In this document: positions 16,100 to 23,983 of the stretch, in pieces
How positions within the stretch are numbered: position 1 is the stretch's first letter
Layout of the letters: every line of letters begins with the position of its first letter
Assembly: GCA_910585075.1 (NCBI GenBank)
Contig: CAJUED010000039.1
Coordinates: forward strand, 1 to 38,713
Direction: 5' to 3'
Origin: an uncultured Lachnospiraceae bacterium
GTDB lineage: Bacteria > Bacillota > Clostridia > Lachnospirales > Lachnospiraceae
DNA length: 38,713 nt
Made by a program: the position numbers and the translations under genes
The notes under the pieces: generated by a model
What the model was told of the DNA's origin: nothing
What the model saw: the letters and a program-made list of their open reading frames with translations, nothing else
Databases searched by the model: none

Positions 16100-16200
16100 T
16101 GACGCTCCATTACAAGTTTTCATATAAAAAATCAGCTGTTAAGCTGATTTTTTATATAATCCTCCATGCCGCCGACCTCATACTCCAAGGCGTCAGCAGA
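16100..16200 (-). repeat. Diverged relative of the two-hairpin repeat
   Basis: On the minus strand the order is TGCTGACGCC, GGCGGCATGGAGGATTA, then the perfect hairpin at 16122-16157, then ACTTGTAATGGAGCGTC. CTGACGCC, GCATGG and GGAGGATTA are shared with the tandem units before the dtxR-like gene. The hairpin sequence itself differs. Membership is an inference from the order of blocks, not from continuous similarity. Confidence 0.4.
16122..16157 (-). terminator. Perfect 16-bp hairpin after the Cys-repeat gene
   Basis: ATATAAAAAATCAGCT (16122-16137) pairs with AGCTGATTTTTTATAT (16142-16157) around the loop GTTA. On the minus strand the 3' arm contains T6, so it fits an intrinsic terminator 65 bases past the stop of the 396-residue gene. 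Confidence 0.7.
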
Positions 16201-16221
16201 AAATTATCCTGTGATAAAATA

Positions 16222-17412
16222 TCAATCCCCAATCTTAGGCGTATAGTTATCAAAATAGCTGTAATTACACCGAACGCAGGTATAAGCCGTATACCCCTGT
16301 GTCGTCTGGGTTGCCGGTATCACCACTGCCCGGAAGGTATGATTGTTTAAGTCACGCTCAATCACTTCGGCCATACTGCTTCCACAGTTGCAGACAAAAG
16401 AGCGAATTCCTGTCTCCGTGCAGTTTGCCTCCTTCAGCACATAAGACCTGTAGTCGTGCTCGTGAGGTGTGGGCGAGGGCGATGCGGATGGTGACGCCGA
16501 TGGCGTTGCACTGGCCGTGCTTGCCGGTGACGCGGAAGACTGACTGTCCGGGGAAGCCGTACTATCCGGCGTAGCGGTTGCCGAAGGGCTGGGTGAGAGC
16601 TTGTTGATTGGCCTTGAATCAAGCACTACTCCACAAACCGTACAGGTTCTCTGTTCTGTTCCCCTGTGGGTCTCGGTTGCTTCCTCCGCCACCTCCCAGT
16701 CTGTGGCCACATGGCCGGGCGCGGGTATCATTTCCGTATAAAAATCACCGCAGCTGCAGCTATACTTCCGAAGCCCTGCCAAGATACAGCTGGGCTCTCT
16801 CTCTGTTGTAGCCGTATACTGATGGATATGGGCAGGCTCATCTGCCTTTTTCCCACTTTCATCCTCAAAAGGTACCGTTTCCTGGGCCATAATCTCGTCA
16901 CAGTAGATACATTTCTGCACCCGAAGCCCATCCCGCTCCGCGGTAGGCTTTCTGGTCACTTCCCAGCCATCGGCCACATGACCGGTTGACATAATATCCA
17001 CAAAATAACTGTCCCCGCAGTCCTCGCAGACATATTTAAGCCGCCCGGCGCTGTAGCAGGTAGCCTTCTTTTCAACGGATTCCTTGTAATCATGTACATG
17101 ATTTGGATCCACTGCCCCGCTGGTAGAAACCGGAACATTTGACGTATCTGAAGTCTCCGTCCTCTCCGGTGTATTTGTCGGCACGGCATCAGGTTCCGTA
17201 ACGGGCTCTGCGGTGGGTTCCGCAGCAGGTTCTATCGTGGGTGTCACAAAAACCTGTTCCGGAGACGGCTCGCCGGTACTTTGCACTACTTCCTCCGCCT
17301 CGTTATCTCCAACTCCCAGCATGGCATAACCGATAATACTGATTGTAGCAAGACAGGCCACCACAGCCATAACTGCCAGAATGCCTGTCAGCACTTTTGC
17401 AATTCCGCTCAT
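16222..17412 (-). CDS. Membrane-anchored surface protein with three Cys-x-x-Cys repeats
   Basis: The 396-residue protein has one N-terminal membrane segment (about 7-32, signal-anchor) followed by an outside-facing region. A Pro/Thr/Glu linker (45-100, repeated EPTAEP-type units) leads to three domains of about 75 residues starting near 105, 195 and 317. Each has H-x-H-x-Y, a single Cys, a Gly, then a Cys-rich knuckle (YVCEDCG, YSCSCG or FVCNCG), GH or NH, and a second CxxC (CIYC, CTVC, CVRC). Ser/Pro/Ala repeats (273-316) separate domains 2 and 3. The pairs could bind zinc or form disulphides. Similar repeats occur in clostridial surface proteins; function is unknown. GAGAAGG precedes ATG. 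Confidence 0.7.
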   Translation of the reverse strand: MSGIAKVLTGILAVMAVVACLATISIIGYAMLGVGDNEAEEVVQSTGEPSPEQVFVTPTIEPAAEPTAEPVTEPDAVPTNTPERTETSDTSNVPVSTSGAVDPNHVHDYKESVEKKATCYSAGRLKYVCEDCGDSYFVDIMSTGHVADGWEVTRKPTAERDGLRVQKCIYCDEIMAQETVPFEDESGKKADEPAHIHQYTATTEREPSCILAGLRKYSCSCGDFYTEMIPAPGHVATDWEVAEEATETHRGTEQRTCTVCGVVLDSRPINKLSPSPSATATPDSTASPDSQSSASPASTASATPSASPSASPSPTPHEHDYRSYVLKEANCTETGIRSFVCNCGSSMAEVIERDLNNHTFRAVVIPATQTTQGYTAYTCVRCNYSYFDNYTPKIGD

Positions 17413-17627
17413 TTATCCTTCTCCATTACACATACTTTGCACAGGGTTACCGCTCACTCTTTTGATATATTGAACTTATAATATGCTTTCTTTCGGGTTC
17501 TCTCCGCTAACATGTACGAACCCGCTTCCTGCATCCGCTCCGTAAGCAATAACCGCACAACTTTATCACCCTTAAGTATATATTTTTTCTTCCCTTTTGT
17601 AAAGCTGTTAAGTTTTTCTAAAACTTT

Positions 17628-18995
17628 CTAAAACAAATCGTCCCTTGTGATATTATTCAGCCACTTGCCGCTTCGATAACGTTTGATTACCCAGGGCCAC
17701 TTGACAAACTCGTCGGTACACAGTAAAAAGTATACCCACATCACGGGCAGCTTTAAAACAAAGGCGGCAAAAAAGCCAAGGGGAACCGCATAGACCCACA
17801 TGTCAATGGTATCGCATATAAAACCGAACCGGCTGTCCCCTCCTGCCCGGAACACGCCTGCGATCAAAGTAGTATTTACCGCCGCACCCATTACATAATA
17901 AGTGTTAATAAGCAGCATCCCTTTCAGATAGCCCATTGCCTGCTCGGACAAATCCGCATACATTAACACAATGGGCGTTGCCGCCAGGACAATCAAACCG
18001 CCGATTGCGCCGGTGATCACCGTAAGCTTCATGAGCTTCTTTGCTCCTTCTTTGGCTTCCTCCATCTTGTTTTCACCAATAATATTTCCCAGCAGTATTC
18101 CGCCCGCACTTGCCATACCAAAGCACAGGATGGTCCCGAAATTCCTCACAACAACCACGAAGGAATTTGCCGCCACAGCATCCGTCCCCAGATGTCCGAT
18201 GATCACCGAATACATGGAAAAAGCCACGCTCCAACTGATATCATTGCCAAGGGCAGGGAGCGATAATCTGGTGAAATCGGAAAATAAGGGCTTATTTTTT
18301 ACAAACAGGTATTTGAAATCCAGTTTGATGTCTTTGCTCAGGGCTGACACCACAAAGCACGCCGCCAGCTCGATCACTCTGGAAGTGGATGTTGCAATAG
18401 CCACGCCCATTGCCCCTAATTTCGGCGCCCCGAACAGTCCGAAAATAAACACCGCATTTAAAATAATGTTCAGTGAAAAGGCAAGCACATTCATTGCCGT
18501 ACTGATGGTTACCCTTCCTATGCTCCGAAGAACCGCCAGATAAACCTCTGTAATACCCCAGCACAGGTAACTGATGCTCATATATCTTAAATAGGAAGCT
18601 CCAATTGTAATCAGTTCACTGTCATTTGTAAAAATGCGCATCATGGCTTCCGGGAAAAACATTGCCGCCCCGGCAAAAACAGCCGCAATAATCAGAGAAA
18701 ACCGCAGGGCAATGCCCTCCACCACCTGAATGGCCCGCAAGTCCCCTTTTCCATAGTATTGGGCACAGAGCATGGTTGCACCGGTTCCCAACCCGTAAAA
18801 TACCATAAAAAGAACACTGGCATACTGGGATGCCAGAGACACAGCCGATATGGATGACTGCCCCACATAGTTTAACATAACCACATCCGCCGAGCTGACG
18901 GCCGCGCTTAACAGGTTCTGGATTACAATCGGCAGAACCAGCTTAAAAATCTGGCCGTAAAAGTAGTCATCCTTTATTCTATTTTTCCTTTGCAT
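17628..18995 (-). CDS. MATE-family efflux transporter
   Basis: A 455-residue protein with 12 predicted membrane helices in two MatE halves. Start FKLVLPIVIQNLLSAAVSSADVVMLNYVGQ and the middle RLSLPALGNDISWSVAFSMYSVIIGHLG are the two equivalent first helices. Such carriers export drugs or cationic metabolites using a Na+ or H+ gradient. It starts 73 bases after the lacM stop codon on the same strand and may be read from the lac transcript, although no functional link is obvious. The 210 bases downstream show only a possible GGGTTC/GAACCC hairpin. Confidence 0.9.
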   Translation of the reverse strand: MQRKNRIKDDYFYGQIFKLVLPIVIQNLLSAAVSSADVVMLNYVGQSSISAVSLASQYASVLFMVFYGLGTGATMLCAQYYGKGDLRAIQVVEGIALRFSLIIAAVFAGAAMFFPEAMMRIFTNDSELITIGASYLRYMSISYLCWGITEVYLAVLRSIGRVTISTAMNVLAFSLNIILNAVFIFGLFGAPKLGAMGVAIATSTSRVIELAACFVVSALSKDIKLDFKYLFVKNKPLFSDFTRLSLPALGNDISWSVAFSMYSVIIGHLGTDAVAANSFVVVVRNFGTILCFGMASAGGILLGNIIGENKMEEAKEGAKKLMKLTVITGAIGGLIVLAATPIVLMYADLSEQAMGYLKGMLLINTYYVMGAAVNTTLIAGVFRAGGDSRFGFICDTIDMWVYAVPLGFFAAFVLKLPVMWVYFLLCTDEFVKWPWVIKRYRSGKWLNNITRDDLF

Positions 18996-19068
18996 TTTTC
19001 AATCTCCCCGCCCTGTCTTTATGCCTACCGACACTATAGGCAATATATGAAAAGTAACCTTAAAACAT

Positions 19069-20031
19069 CTATGAAATGGAGAAAGAATAAACAATGTCCT
19101 CTCCCCCGTCAATATGATACGCGGGCTCCACCTCAGCCCCCCAGCTGTTGATACCGCCTACGCCCCTCACCGCGCCGCAGACGCACACCACCGTCCTTCT
19201 TGCAGGAGGAAGCTCCTCCATATGAGTGGCGTTCTCCAACTCCGAAGCCGTGTAGGGAAGGCAGGAAAAGGCAAATTCCCCCTCCTTCGCCATAAACCGC
19301 AGGGAGGAAGGCTCCGCTTTCTTTTTTCTGTTGTCAAGTGCAGTGCTTCTGTGAATTTCCACCCATTTGGTGTCCATATGCATACCGCAGTCCTGGGGCA
19401 CCAGATAAGGCGTTACAGGAAGGCCCTGCACCTCAAAGACTCCCTTTTCGCCTCCCGCCTTCCTGTCCGGATAGGTCTCTCCCGAGAGCCCTTCATACAC
19501 AAATTTATCCGCACAGGTGGGCATAATAAACCGCATGCCAAACACCGGCAGCTCCGGCAGTTCCTTATTGCCGTGATAGTGAACCGTCACCTGTATTTCC
19601 CCGGTTTTATCCACCTGATAAGCCACCGTAACCTGGGTGGCCGGATGGGTAATTGTCTCGTAGACAAAGGTAATCTGAATCTGCTCCGCCACCTCGCGGC
19701 CGGTGTACTTATTATTCTCCGGTGCAATTGGAAGGGGAATCTCTTTTCCGTCCACCGCAACCTGACAGGATATACACCTGATAAACAAATCCGCCGAGAG
19801 CCACATACCACTCTTTAAGTGAAACCCGCATCCCCTGTCGTTATCCGTAAGGGCCCGCCAGAAGGTCGGCTTTGGGGTCCGATAGAGCCACTCCATCCCA
19901 TTTATCACCAGAGACTCCGGTCCTCCTGTTACATAGGAAAAGATGTAGTCAAACTTTTTTCCTTCTGTTTTTCCATGCACTCCCAGGGTGACGTCCCCGT
20001 AAACAACAGCCAGTTTATCTGTACAATCCAT
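19069..20031 (-). CDS. lacM: Beta-galactosidase small subunit (LacM type)
   Basis: A 320-residue protein made only of the Bgal_small domain, the C-terminal fifth of single-chain LacZ. The key motif PTFWRALTDNDRGCGF (about residues 54-69) corresponds to the FWRxxTDND segment that completes the LacZ sugar site. The start is inside the lacL reading frame: GAGG seven bases before ATG is part of the lacL coding sequence, and the genes overlap by 17 bases (20015-20031) in different frames. This matches the LacL/LacM heterodimers of lactobacilli and Leuconostoc, so both subunits should be needed for lactose hydrolysis. Confidence 0.9.
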   Translation of the reverse strand: MDCTDKLAVVYGDVTLGVHGKTEGKKFDYIFSYVTGGPESLVINGMEWLYRTPKPTFWRALTDNDRGCGFHLKSGMWLSADLFIRCISCQVAVDGKEIPLPIAPENNKYTGREVAEQIQITFVYETITHPATQVTVAYQVDKTGEIQVTVHYHGNKELPELPVFGMRFIMPTCADKFVYEGLSGETYPDRKAGGEKGVFEVQGLPVTPYLVPQDCGMHMDTKWVEIHRSTALDNRKKKAEPSSLRFMAKEGEFAFSCLPYTASELENATHMEELPPARRTVVCVCGAVRGVGGINSWGAEVEPAYHIDGGEDIVYSFSIS

Positions 20032-22042
20032 AATAATACCTCACTTCCTGCATGGCGGGTTTTTCCGTCCTGTCTGCAAAAACAATGCCGTTTCCCGAAA
20101 ACTCGTAATCAGCAGGCCTGTCGTCGAAATCCCCTCCATAACGCATCACCTTTTGTCCGCTCACCGCATCCGTCACCAGGATTGCCTGGTCAATATAATC
20201 CCAGATAAATCCGCCCTGATACATTTCAAATTCGTCCAAAAGCTTCATATAGGAGTCAAGCCCCCCAAGGGAATTTCCCATATCATGCATATATTCGCAC
20301 AGGATGAAAGGCTTTTTCGGATTCTCGGAAAGATATTCCCTTATCTCCTCCGGGGTTGCATACATACGGCTCTCCACATCAGATATCCTGTCCTCATAGC
20401 TTCGGTTATTAAAGACACCTTCATAGTGAACCAGTCTTCCGTCCTCTTTTTCCTTAAAATACTGCTCCATGGCCACCAGATTTTCTCCCGCATAGGATTC
20501 ATTTCCAAGGGACCAGAACAAAATGGAAGTATGGTTTTTAAAGGTTTCAAAATTGTTCCTTGCCCTGTCCAAAACGGCTTCCTTCCACTCAGGCACATCC
20601 CCCGGCACATTCCATGAAGGCTCGATTGCGCCCATTTTCTGCCAGGACCCGTGGGTCTCCAAATTGCTCTCCGCCATCATATAAATCCCGTTTTTATCAC
20701 ACAAATCATACCATGGAATCTGATCCGGATAGTGGCAGGTGCGCACTGCATTGATGTTATTTTTCAGGAAAATCTCCATATCCTGCTCCATCTCATCCAT
20801 CCCAATGCATCTGCCCTGCTCCGGGCTCCACTCGTGACGGTTGACTCCGTTTAAGATCAACCGTTTTCCATTCAAATAAATCACTTTATCTTTCAGTTCC
20901 AGCCTGCAAAAGCCAATCTGATAAGGAACTGTCTCAACCAGCCCATCTTCCCCGTCATACAGCTTCACGTACAGCTGATATAAGTAAGGATTATGGTTAT
21001 CCCAGGGCGTCACCTTACCAATATCCGCCCTCTCCATTTCACAGGCAATCTCCATGAAGCCATCCTTAAGGACCGCCCCACTGCCATTTTCTTTCCCGGC
21101 AGTACCCCCGGCGCCTTCCGCTTTTTCCGCCGCCTTCACATTTCCCGGCAACAGCATATTGCGTCTTAGTACGCAATTCCCGTCCTTGTCCGCAAGGATA
21201 ATTTCCGCCCTGCCAGGACTCCCCGTTTCCACGGAAATGCTTTCCACGGAAATGCTTTCCATAGAAATCTTTTCCATAGAAATTTTAAGTTCAAGACCAA
21301 AGCTGCCTGTCCCATCCTCATTCAGCACGGGCTTTGCCCACAAATCCTCCACATGCATCTTGGGAAGGCCGTACAGGGTCACATTCCGGAAAATGCCAAA
21401 GAAACGGAAAAAATCCTGATCCTCCAAAAAGGCCGCCGTGCTCCTCTTGTGCACCTCCACAGCCAGAATATTCCCCTTTTCCTTTATATAAGGCGTCAGA
21501 TCAAAGGTTATGGGGGTAAAGCTGTCCTCGCCATAGCCGATAAAATGACCATTCAGCCACAGGTACATGGCCTGTTCCACTCCCTCAAAGCAGACGGTGA
21601 CCCTTTTTCCCAAAAGGCCCTTATCCAGGTCAAATTCCTTCAGATACGAGCCCACCGGGTTGTAAGAAGCGGCGCTGAACATGCCCTCCCACTCCTTCGT
21701 CCCCCCAAGACTGTGAGCGGGACGCCTGTAAAAATGGCCCTCCCAGGGGTACATGGTGTTGATGTAATAAATCTTGTCATAACCTGCTATTTCGATATGG
21801 CATGGAACCTTTATCTCATCAAATCCGGCGCTGTCAAACCCCTCCCTAAAAAAATCCGCCGGTCTTTCGGGCGCGTTCTCCGAATAATGAAATTTCCATA
21901 CCCCGTTTAAAGACTGGGCCAGGGAGTTTTTTCCCGTTTTTGCTTCTTCTTCACATATGTAAAATCTATGGTCACTGTGAGCGGCCACAGCTCCCACCCT
22001 GAAAACTTCAGGGTCGTCGAGCCATCTGATATCTGCGTCCAT
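20015..22042 (-). CDS. lacL: Beta-galactosidase large subunit (LacL type, GH2)
   Basis: The preferred start MDADIRWLDD (22042, GGAGG five bases upstream) gives 675 residues; an in-frame ATG at 22054 overlaps that site. Numbering from 22054, the order is sugar-binding (about 45-235), immunoglobulin-like (235-390) and TIM-barrel domains. The acid/base is Glu519 in WSLGNES and the nucleophile Glu587 in ILCEYMH. NGVNRHEWSP and NNINAVRTCHYP are typical GH2 motifs. The C-terminal domain is missing and supplied by LacM. An insertion at 258-277 consists of four 5-residue repeats (ISMEK, ISMES, ISVES, ISVET), followed by a Gly/Ala-rich loop (307-327), both unusual for the family. It hydrolyses lactose and related beta-galactosides in the cytoplasm. 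Confidence 0.93.
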   Translation of the reverse strand: MDADIRWLDDPEVFRVGAVAAHSDHRFYICEEEAKTGKNSLAQSLNGVWKFHYSENAPERPADFFREGFDSAGFDEIKVPCHIEIAGYDKIYYINTMYPWEGHFYRRPAHSLGGTKEWEGMFSAASYNPVGSYLKEFDLDKGLLGKRVTVCFEGVEQAMYLWLNGHFIGYGEDSFTPITFDLTPYIKEKGNILAVEVHKRSTAAFLEDQDFFRFFGIFRNVTLYGLPKMHVEDLWAKPVLNEDGTGSFGLELKISMEKISMESISVESISVETGSPGRAEIILADKDGNCVLRRNMLLPGNVKAAEKAEGAGGTAGKENGSGAVLKDGFMEIACEMERADIGKVTPWDNHNPYLYQLYVKLYDGEDGLVETVPYQIGFCRLELKDKVIYLNGKRLILNGVNRHEWSPEQGRCIGMDEMEQDMEIFLKNNINAVRTCHYPDQIPWYDLCDKNGIYMMAESNLETHGSWQKMGAIEPSWNVPGDVPEWKEAVLDRARNNFETFKNHTSILFWSLGNESYAGENLVAMEQYFKEKEDGRLVHYEGVFNNRSYEDRISDVESRMYATPEEIREYLSENPKKPFILCEYMHDMGNSLGGLDSYMKLLDEFEMYQGGFIWDYIDQAILVTDAVSGQKVMRYGGDFDDRPADYEFSGNGIVFADRTEKPAMQEVRYYYGLYR
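21227..21286 (-). repeat. Four tandem 15-bp repeats inside lacL
   Basis: Plus-strand units are TTCCACGGAAATGCT (twice, identical), TTCCATAGAAATCTT and TTCCATAGAAATTTT. They encode ISxEx four times without breaking the frame. The identical pair suggests recent slippage expansion. Confidence 0.85.
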
Positions 22043-22130
22043 ATAAACCTCCATTCAATTGATGGTATCTATTCTATTCAGCCTTCGGCTTCATAGTTAC
22101 GCGTATTCTCATGGACTGAACTGTTACGTG

Positions 22131-22217
22131 TATCCGGCCATCCTGAATCACTTCGCGATGGGCCGGATACTTTAACCACTACTCTTTGGTACGGTCAGCG
22201 CAGTAAATGCGCAGACC
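22131..22217. repeat. Hairpin plus palindromic repeat downstream of patB
   Basis: TATCCGGCC-ATC (22131-22142) pairs with GAT-GGGCCGGATA (22157-22169) with one bulge, but has no T tract. The second copy of the GCGCAGTAAATGCGC family lies at 22193-22217, with arms GGTC and GACC. Both lie between the patB stop and the lacL ribosome site, so they sit either in the patB 3' end or the lacL leader. Confidence 0.5.
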
Positions 22218-22243
22218 TGTCTGAGCTGTTACACCTGCTCAGC

Positions 22244-23458
22244 TTACTGTGGAGTGTCTGCCTTGCAAAATACATACTTCTCAAGCCGCTCCATGGCCTC
22301 CACCACAAGGCTGTGGGGAACTGCCAGATTCAGCCTGATGGAATAAGGCCTGTGGAAAGGCCGTCCGTCCTGCCAGATAACACCCACCCGGATGCCTGCC
22401 CGTATCAGCTCGTCCATCTCCATCCCATGCTCCTTACAGAACTTTTCACAGTCCATGAACAACATGTAGGTCCCTTCAGGCTTTGCCAGCTCCACTCCAT
22501 GAAAATGCTCTTTGATATACCGATATGCATAATCCACATTTTCCGTCAGCACCTGCCGCAGCTCGTCCAGCCACTCATAGCCTTCCGGCCGATAAGCTCC
22601 AATCAGGGCATGCATGGACAGCACGTTTACATTATTATAATGGCACATCTCCTCCTGCCTTCTCACCCGGTCGCGCAGGTAGGGATTGTATATAATATGA
22701 TAAGACCCAATCAATCCCGCCAGATTGAAAGTTTTAGAGGGGGCATAAACGCCAATCGTCCTGTTTCTTGCATCCTCGGAGATTGTCTGGGTGGGGATAT
22801 GCTTATGTCCTTCCAGTGTCAAATCAGACCAGATTTCGTCGGAGACAACCACACAGTCATTCTTCGCATAAACCTCCATGGCCTTTTCTATTTCCTCTCT
22901 GGTCCAAACACGGCCGCAGGGATTGTGAGGTGAGCAGAACACGGCAAAATGGATGTGGTTTTCCTTTAATTTCCTGTCCATATCCTCATAATCCATGCGC
23001 CATACGCCATTTTCATCCTGCACCAGATCGCTGTGTACAATCTTCCGCCCAATGGCGTCAAGGGCATGGGTAAACCCTACATAGGTGGGAGAATGTAAAA
23101 GGATTCCCTCACCCGCCACAGTAAATGCCTGTGCCGCTGAAGACAGACAGCCCAGCACGCCGTTTTCGTAACCGATGGCCTCCTTGGTCAGGCCTTCCAC
23201 CCCGTTTCGTTTGTTCTGCCATTCAATAATACTGTCATAGTACTCTTTCCGAAGTTCAAAATATCCAAAGGTAGGATGCTTTGTCCGCTCAATGATCGCA
23301 TCCTGAATGGATGGCGCCGTGGCATAATTCATATCCGCCACCCACATGGGAATCCTGGAAAATCCTTCCTCCACCTGGGCGTCCTTAAAAGGAATCACAT
23401 CCACTGCCATGGCGTCCTTTCCATGTCTGTCAATAACAGACGTAAAATCGTACTTCAT
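22244..23458 (-). CDS. patB: PatB/MalY-type PLP-dependent C-S lyase (aminotransferase fold)
   Basis: A 404-residue fold-type I PLP enzyme. Motifs: start IPMWVADMNYATAPSI and GYFELRKEYY, CSPHNPCGRVW (about 175-185), the cofactor-binding VVSDEIWSDL (Asp207), and the Schiff-base lysine Lys242 in APSKTFNLAGL. These fit the MalY/PatB subgroup, which cleaves cystathionine or cysteine-like substrates to pyruvate, ammonia and a thiol; side transamination is possible. GGAGGG precedes ATG and a near-consensus promoter lies at 23534-23562. Its orientation matches lacL, but the intervening hairpins make a shared transcript uncertain. Confidence 0.88.
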   Translation of the reverse strand: MKYDFTSVIDRHGKDAMAVDVIPFKDAQVEEGFSRIPMWVADMNYATAPSIQDAIIERTKHPTFGYFELRKEYYDSIIEWQNKRNGVEGLTKEAIGYENGVLGCLSSAAQAFTVAGEGILLHSPTYVGFTHALDAIGRKIVHSDLVQDENGVWRMDYEDMDRKLKENHIHFAVFCSPHNPCGRVWTREEIEKAMEVYAKNDCVVVSDEIWSDLTLEGHKHIPTQTISEDARNRTIGVYAPSKTFNLAGLIGSYHIIYNPYLRDRVRRQEEMCHYNNVNVLSMHALIGAYRPEGYEWLDELRQVLTENVDYAYRYIKEHFHGVELAKPEGTYMLFMDCEKFCKEHGMEMDELIRAGIRVGVIWQDGRPFHRPYSIRLNLAVPHSLVVEAMERLEKYVFCKADTPQ

Positions 23459-23533
23459 ATTCTATACCCTCCGTATACTGCGGACTGACGGCTTAATTCC
23501 GGGTCCGCCCTTCTATGTAACAATCTATAGTTA

Positions 23534-23562
23534 AAGATAACACTTCGCTTTCCTTTTGACAA
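23534..23562 (-). promoter_or_regulatory. Promoter of patB
   Basis: On the minus strand TTGTCA (23562-23557) and TATCTT (23539-23534) are 17 bases apart. The start codon lies 76 bases downstream of the -10 box. No clear operator is seen. Confidence 0.6.
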
Positions 23563-23628
23563 TATATCTTTACTACTTTTCATATGTAAAAAATAACCGT
23601 GTTTCACATGTTGGCTTATTGTATCAAA

Positions 23629-23676
23629 CAAAAAAACAAAGCCGTAACTGTCAGGCAAGTTCACAGTTACGGCTTT
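23629..23676 (-). terminator. Terminator of the feo operon
   Basis: AAAGCCGTAACTGT (23638-23651) pairs perfectly with ACAGTTACGGCTTT (23663-23676). On the minus strand the stem runs into GTTTTTTTG. It lies 120 bases after the Cys-rich peptide gene and before the patB promoter. Confidence 0.85.
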
Positions 23677-23795
23677 GCATTTTCCAGGGACTTTGCCCGG
23701 CAAAGTGTGGCATCGTCCGGCCCCATGAGACGCTCCGCGAAATGCGGCGTCACTGGGTGATATTTAGTTTGGCAAACCGAATGGTTGTTTATCTC

Positions 23796-23960
23796 TTATG
23801 GACATCTATCCGTATGTGTAGACGTGTGTCCGCATCCCCCGCAGTGGGCACAGTCACATCCACACTGCAAAGATTTCCCGTTTTTTTTGTCCCGTACCAT
23901 CTTCCTGATTACCAGGCCCACAATACAGACTAAAACTGCCGCTGTTACAAATGTACCCAT
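23796..23960 (-). CDS. FeoB-associated Cys-rich membrane peptide
   Basis: A 54-residue protein: one membrane helix (residues 3-18, TFVTAAVLVCIVGLVI), a basic stretch RKMVRDKKNGK, then the Cys cluster CGCDCAHCGGCGH and a His-containing tail. This matches the small FeoB-associated family (pfam FeoB_associated) that follows feoB in many Firmicutes. GGAGG lies six bases before ATG. It starts 23 bases after the feoB stop and precedes the operon terminator. The cysteines may bind iron near the cytoplasmic exit of FeoB; that role is inferred. Confidence 0.85.
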   Translation of the reverse strand: MGTFVTAAVLVCIVGLVIRKMVRDKKNGKSLQCGCDCAHCGGCGHTSTHTDRCP

Positions 23961-23983
23961 AAACAGCCTCCTTACAAATCATT

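Noticed and set aside
17480..17530. GGGTTC...GAACCC as a regulatory hairpin upstream of nothing
   Set aside because: Only six base pairs with a long loop; easily chance.
22131..22169. Hairpin TATCCGGCC... as an intrinsic terminator
   Set aside because: The stem has a bulge and no T tract on either strand, so it is reported as a repeat or hairpin only.
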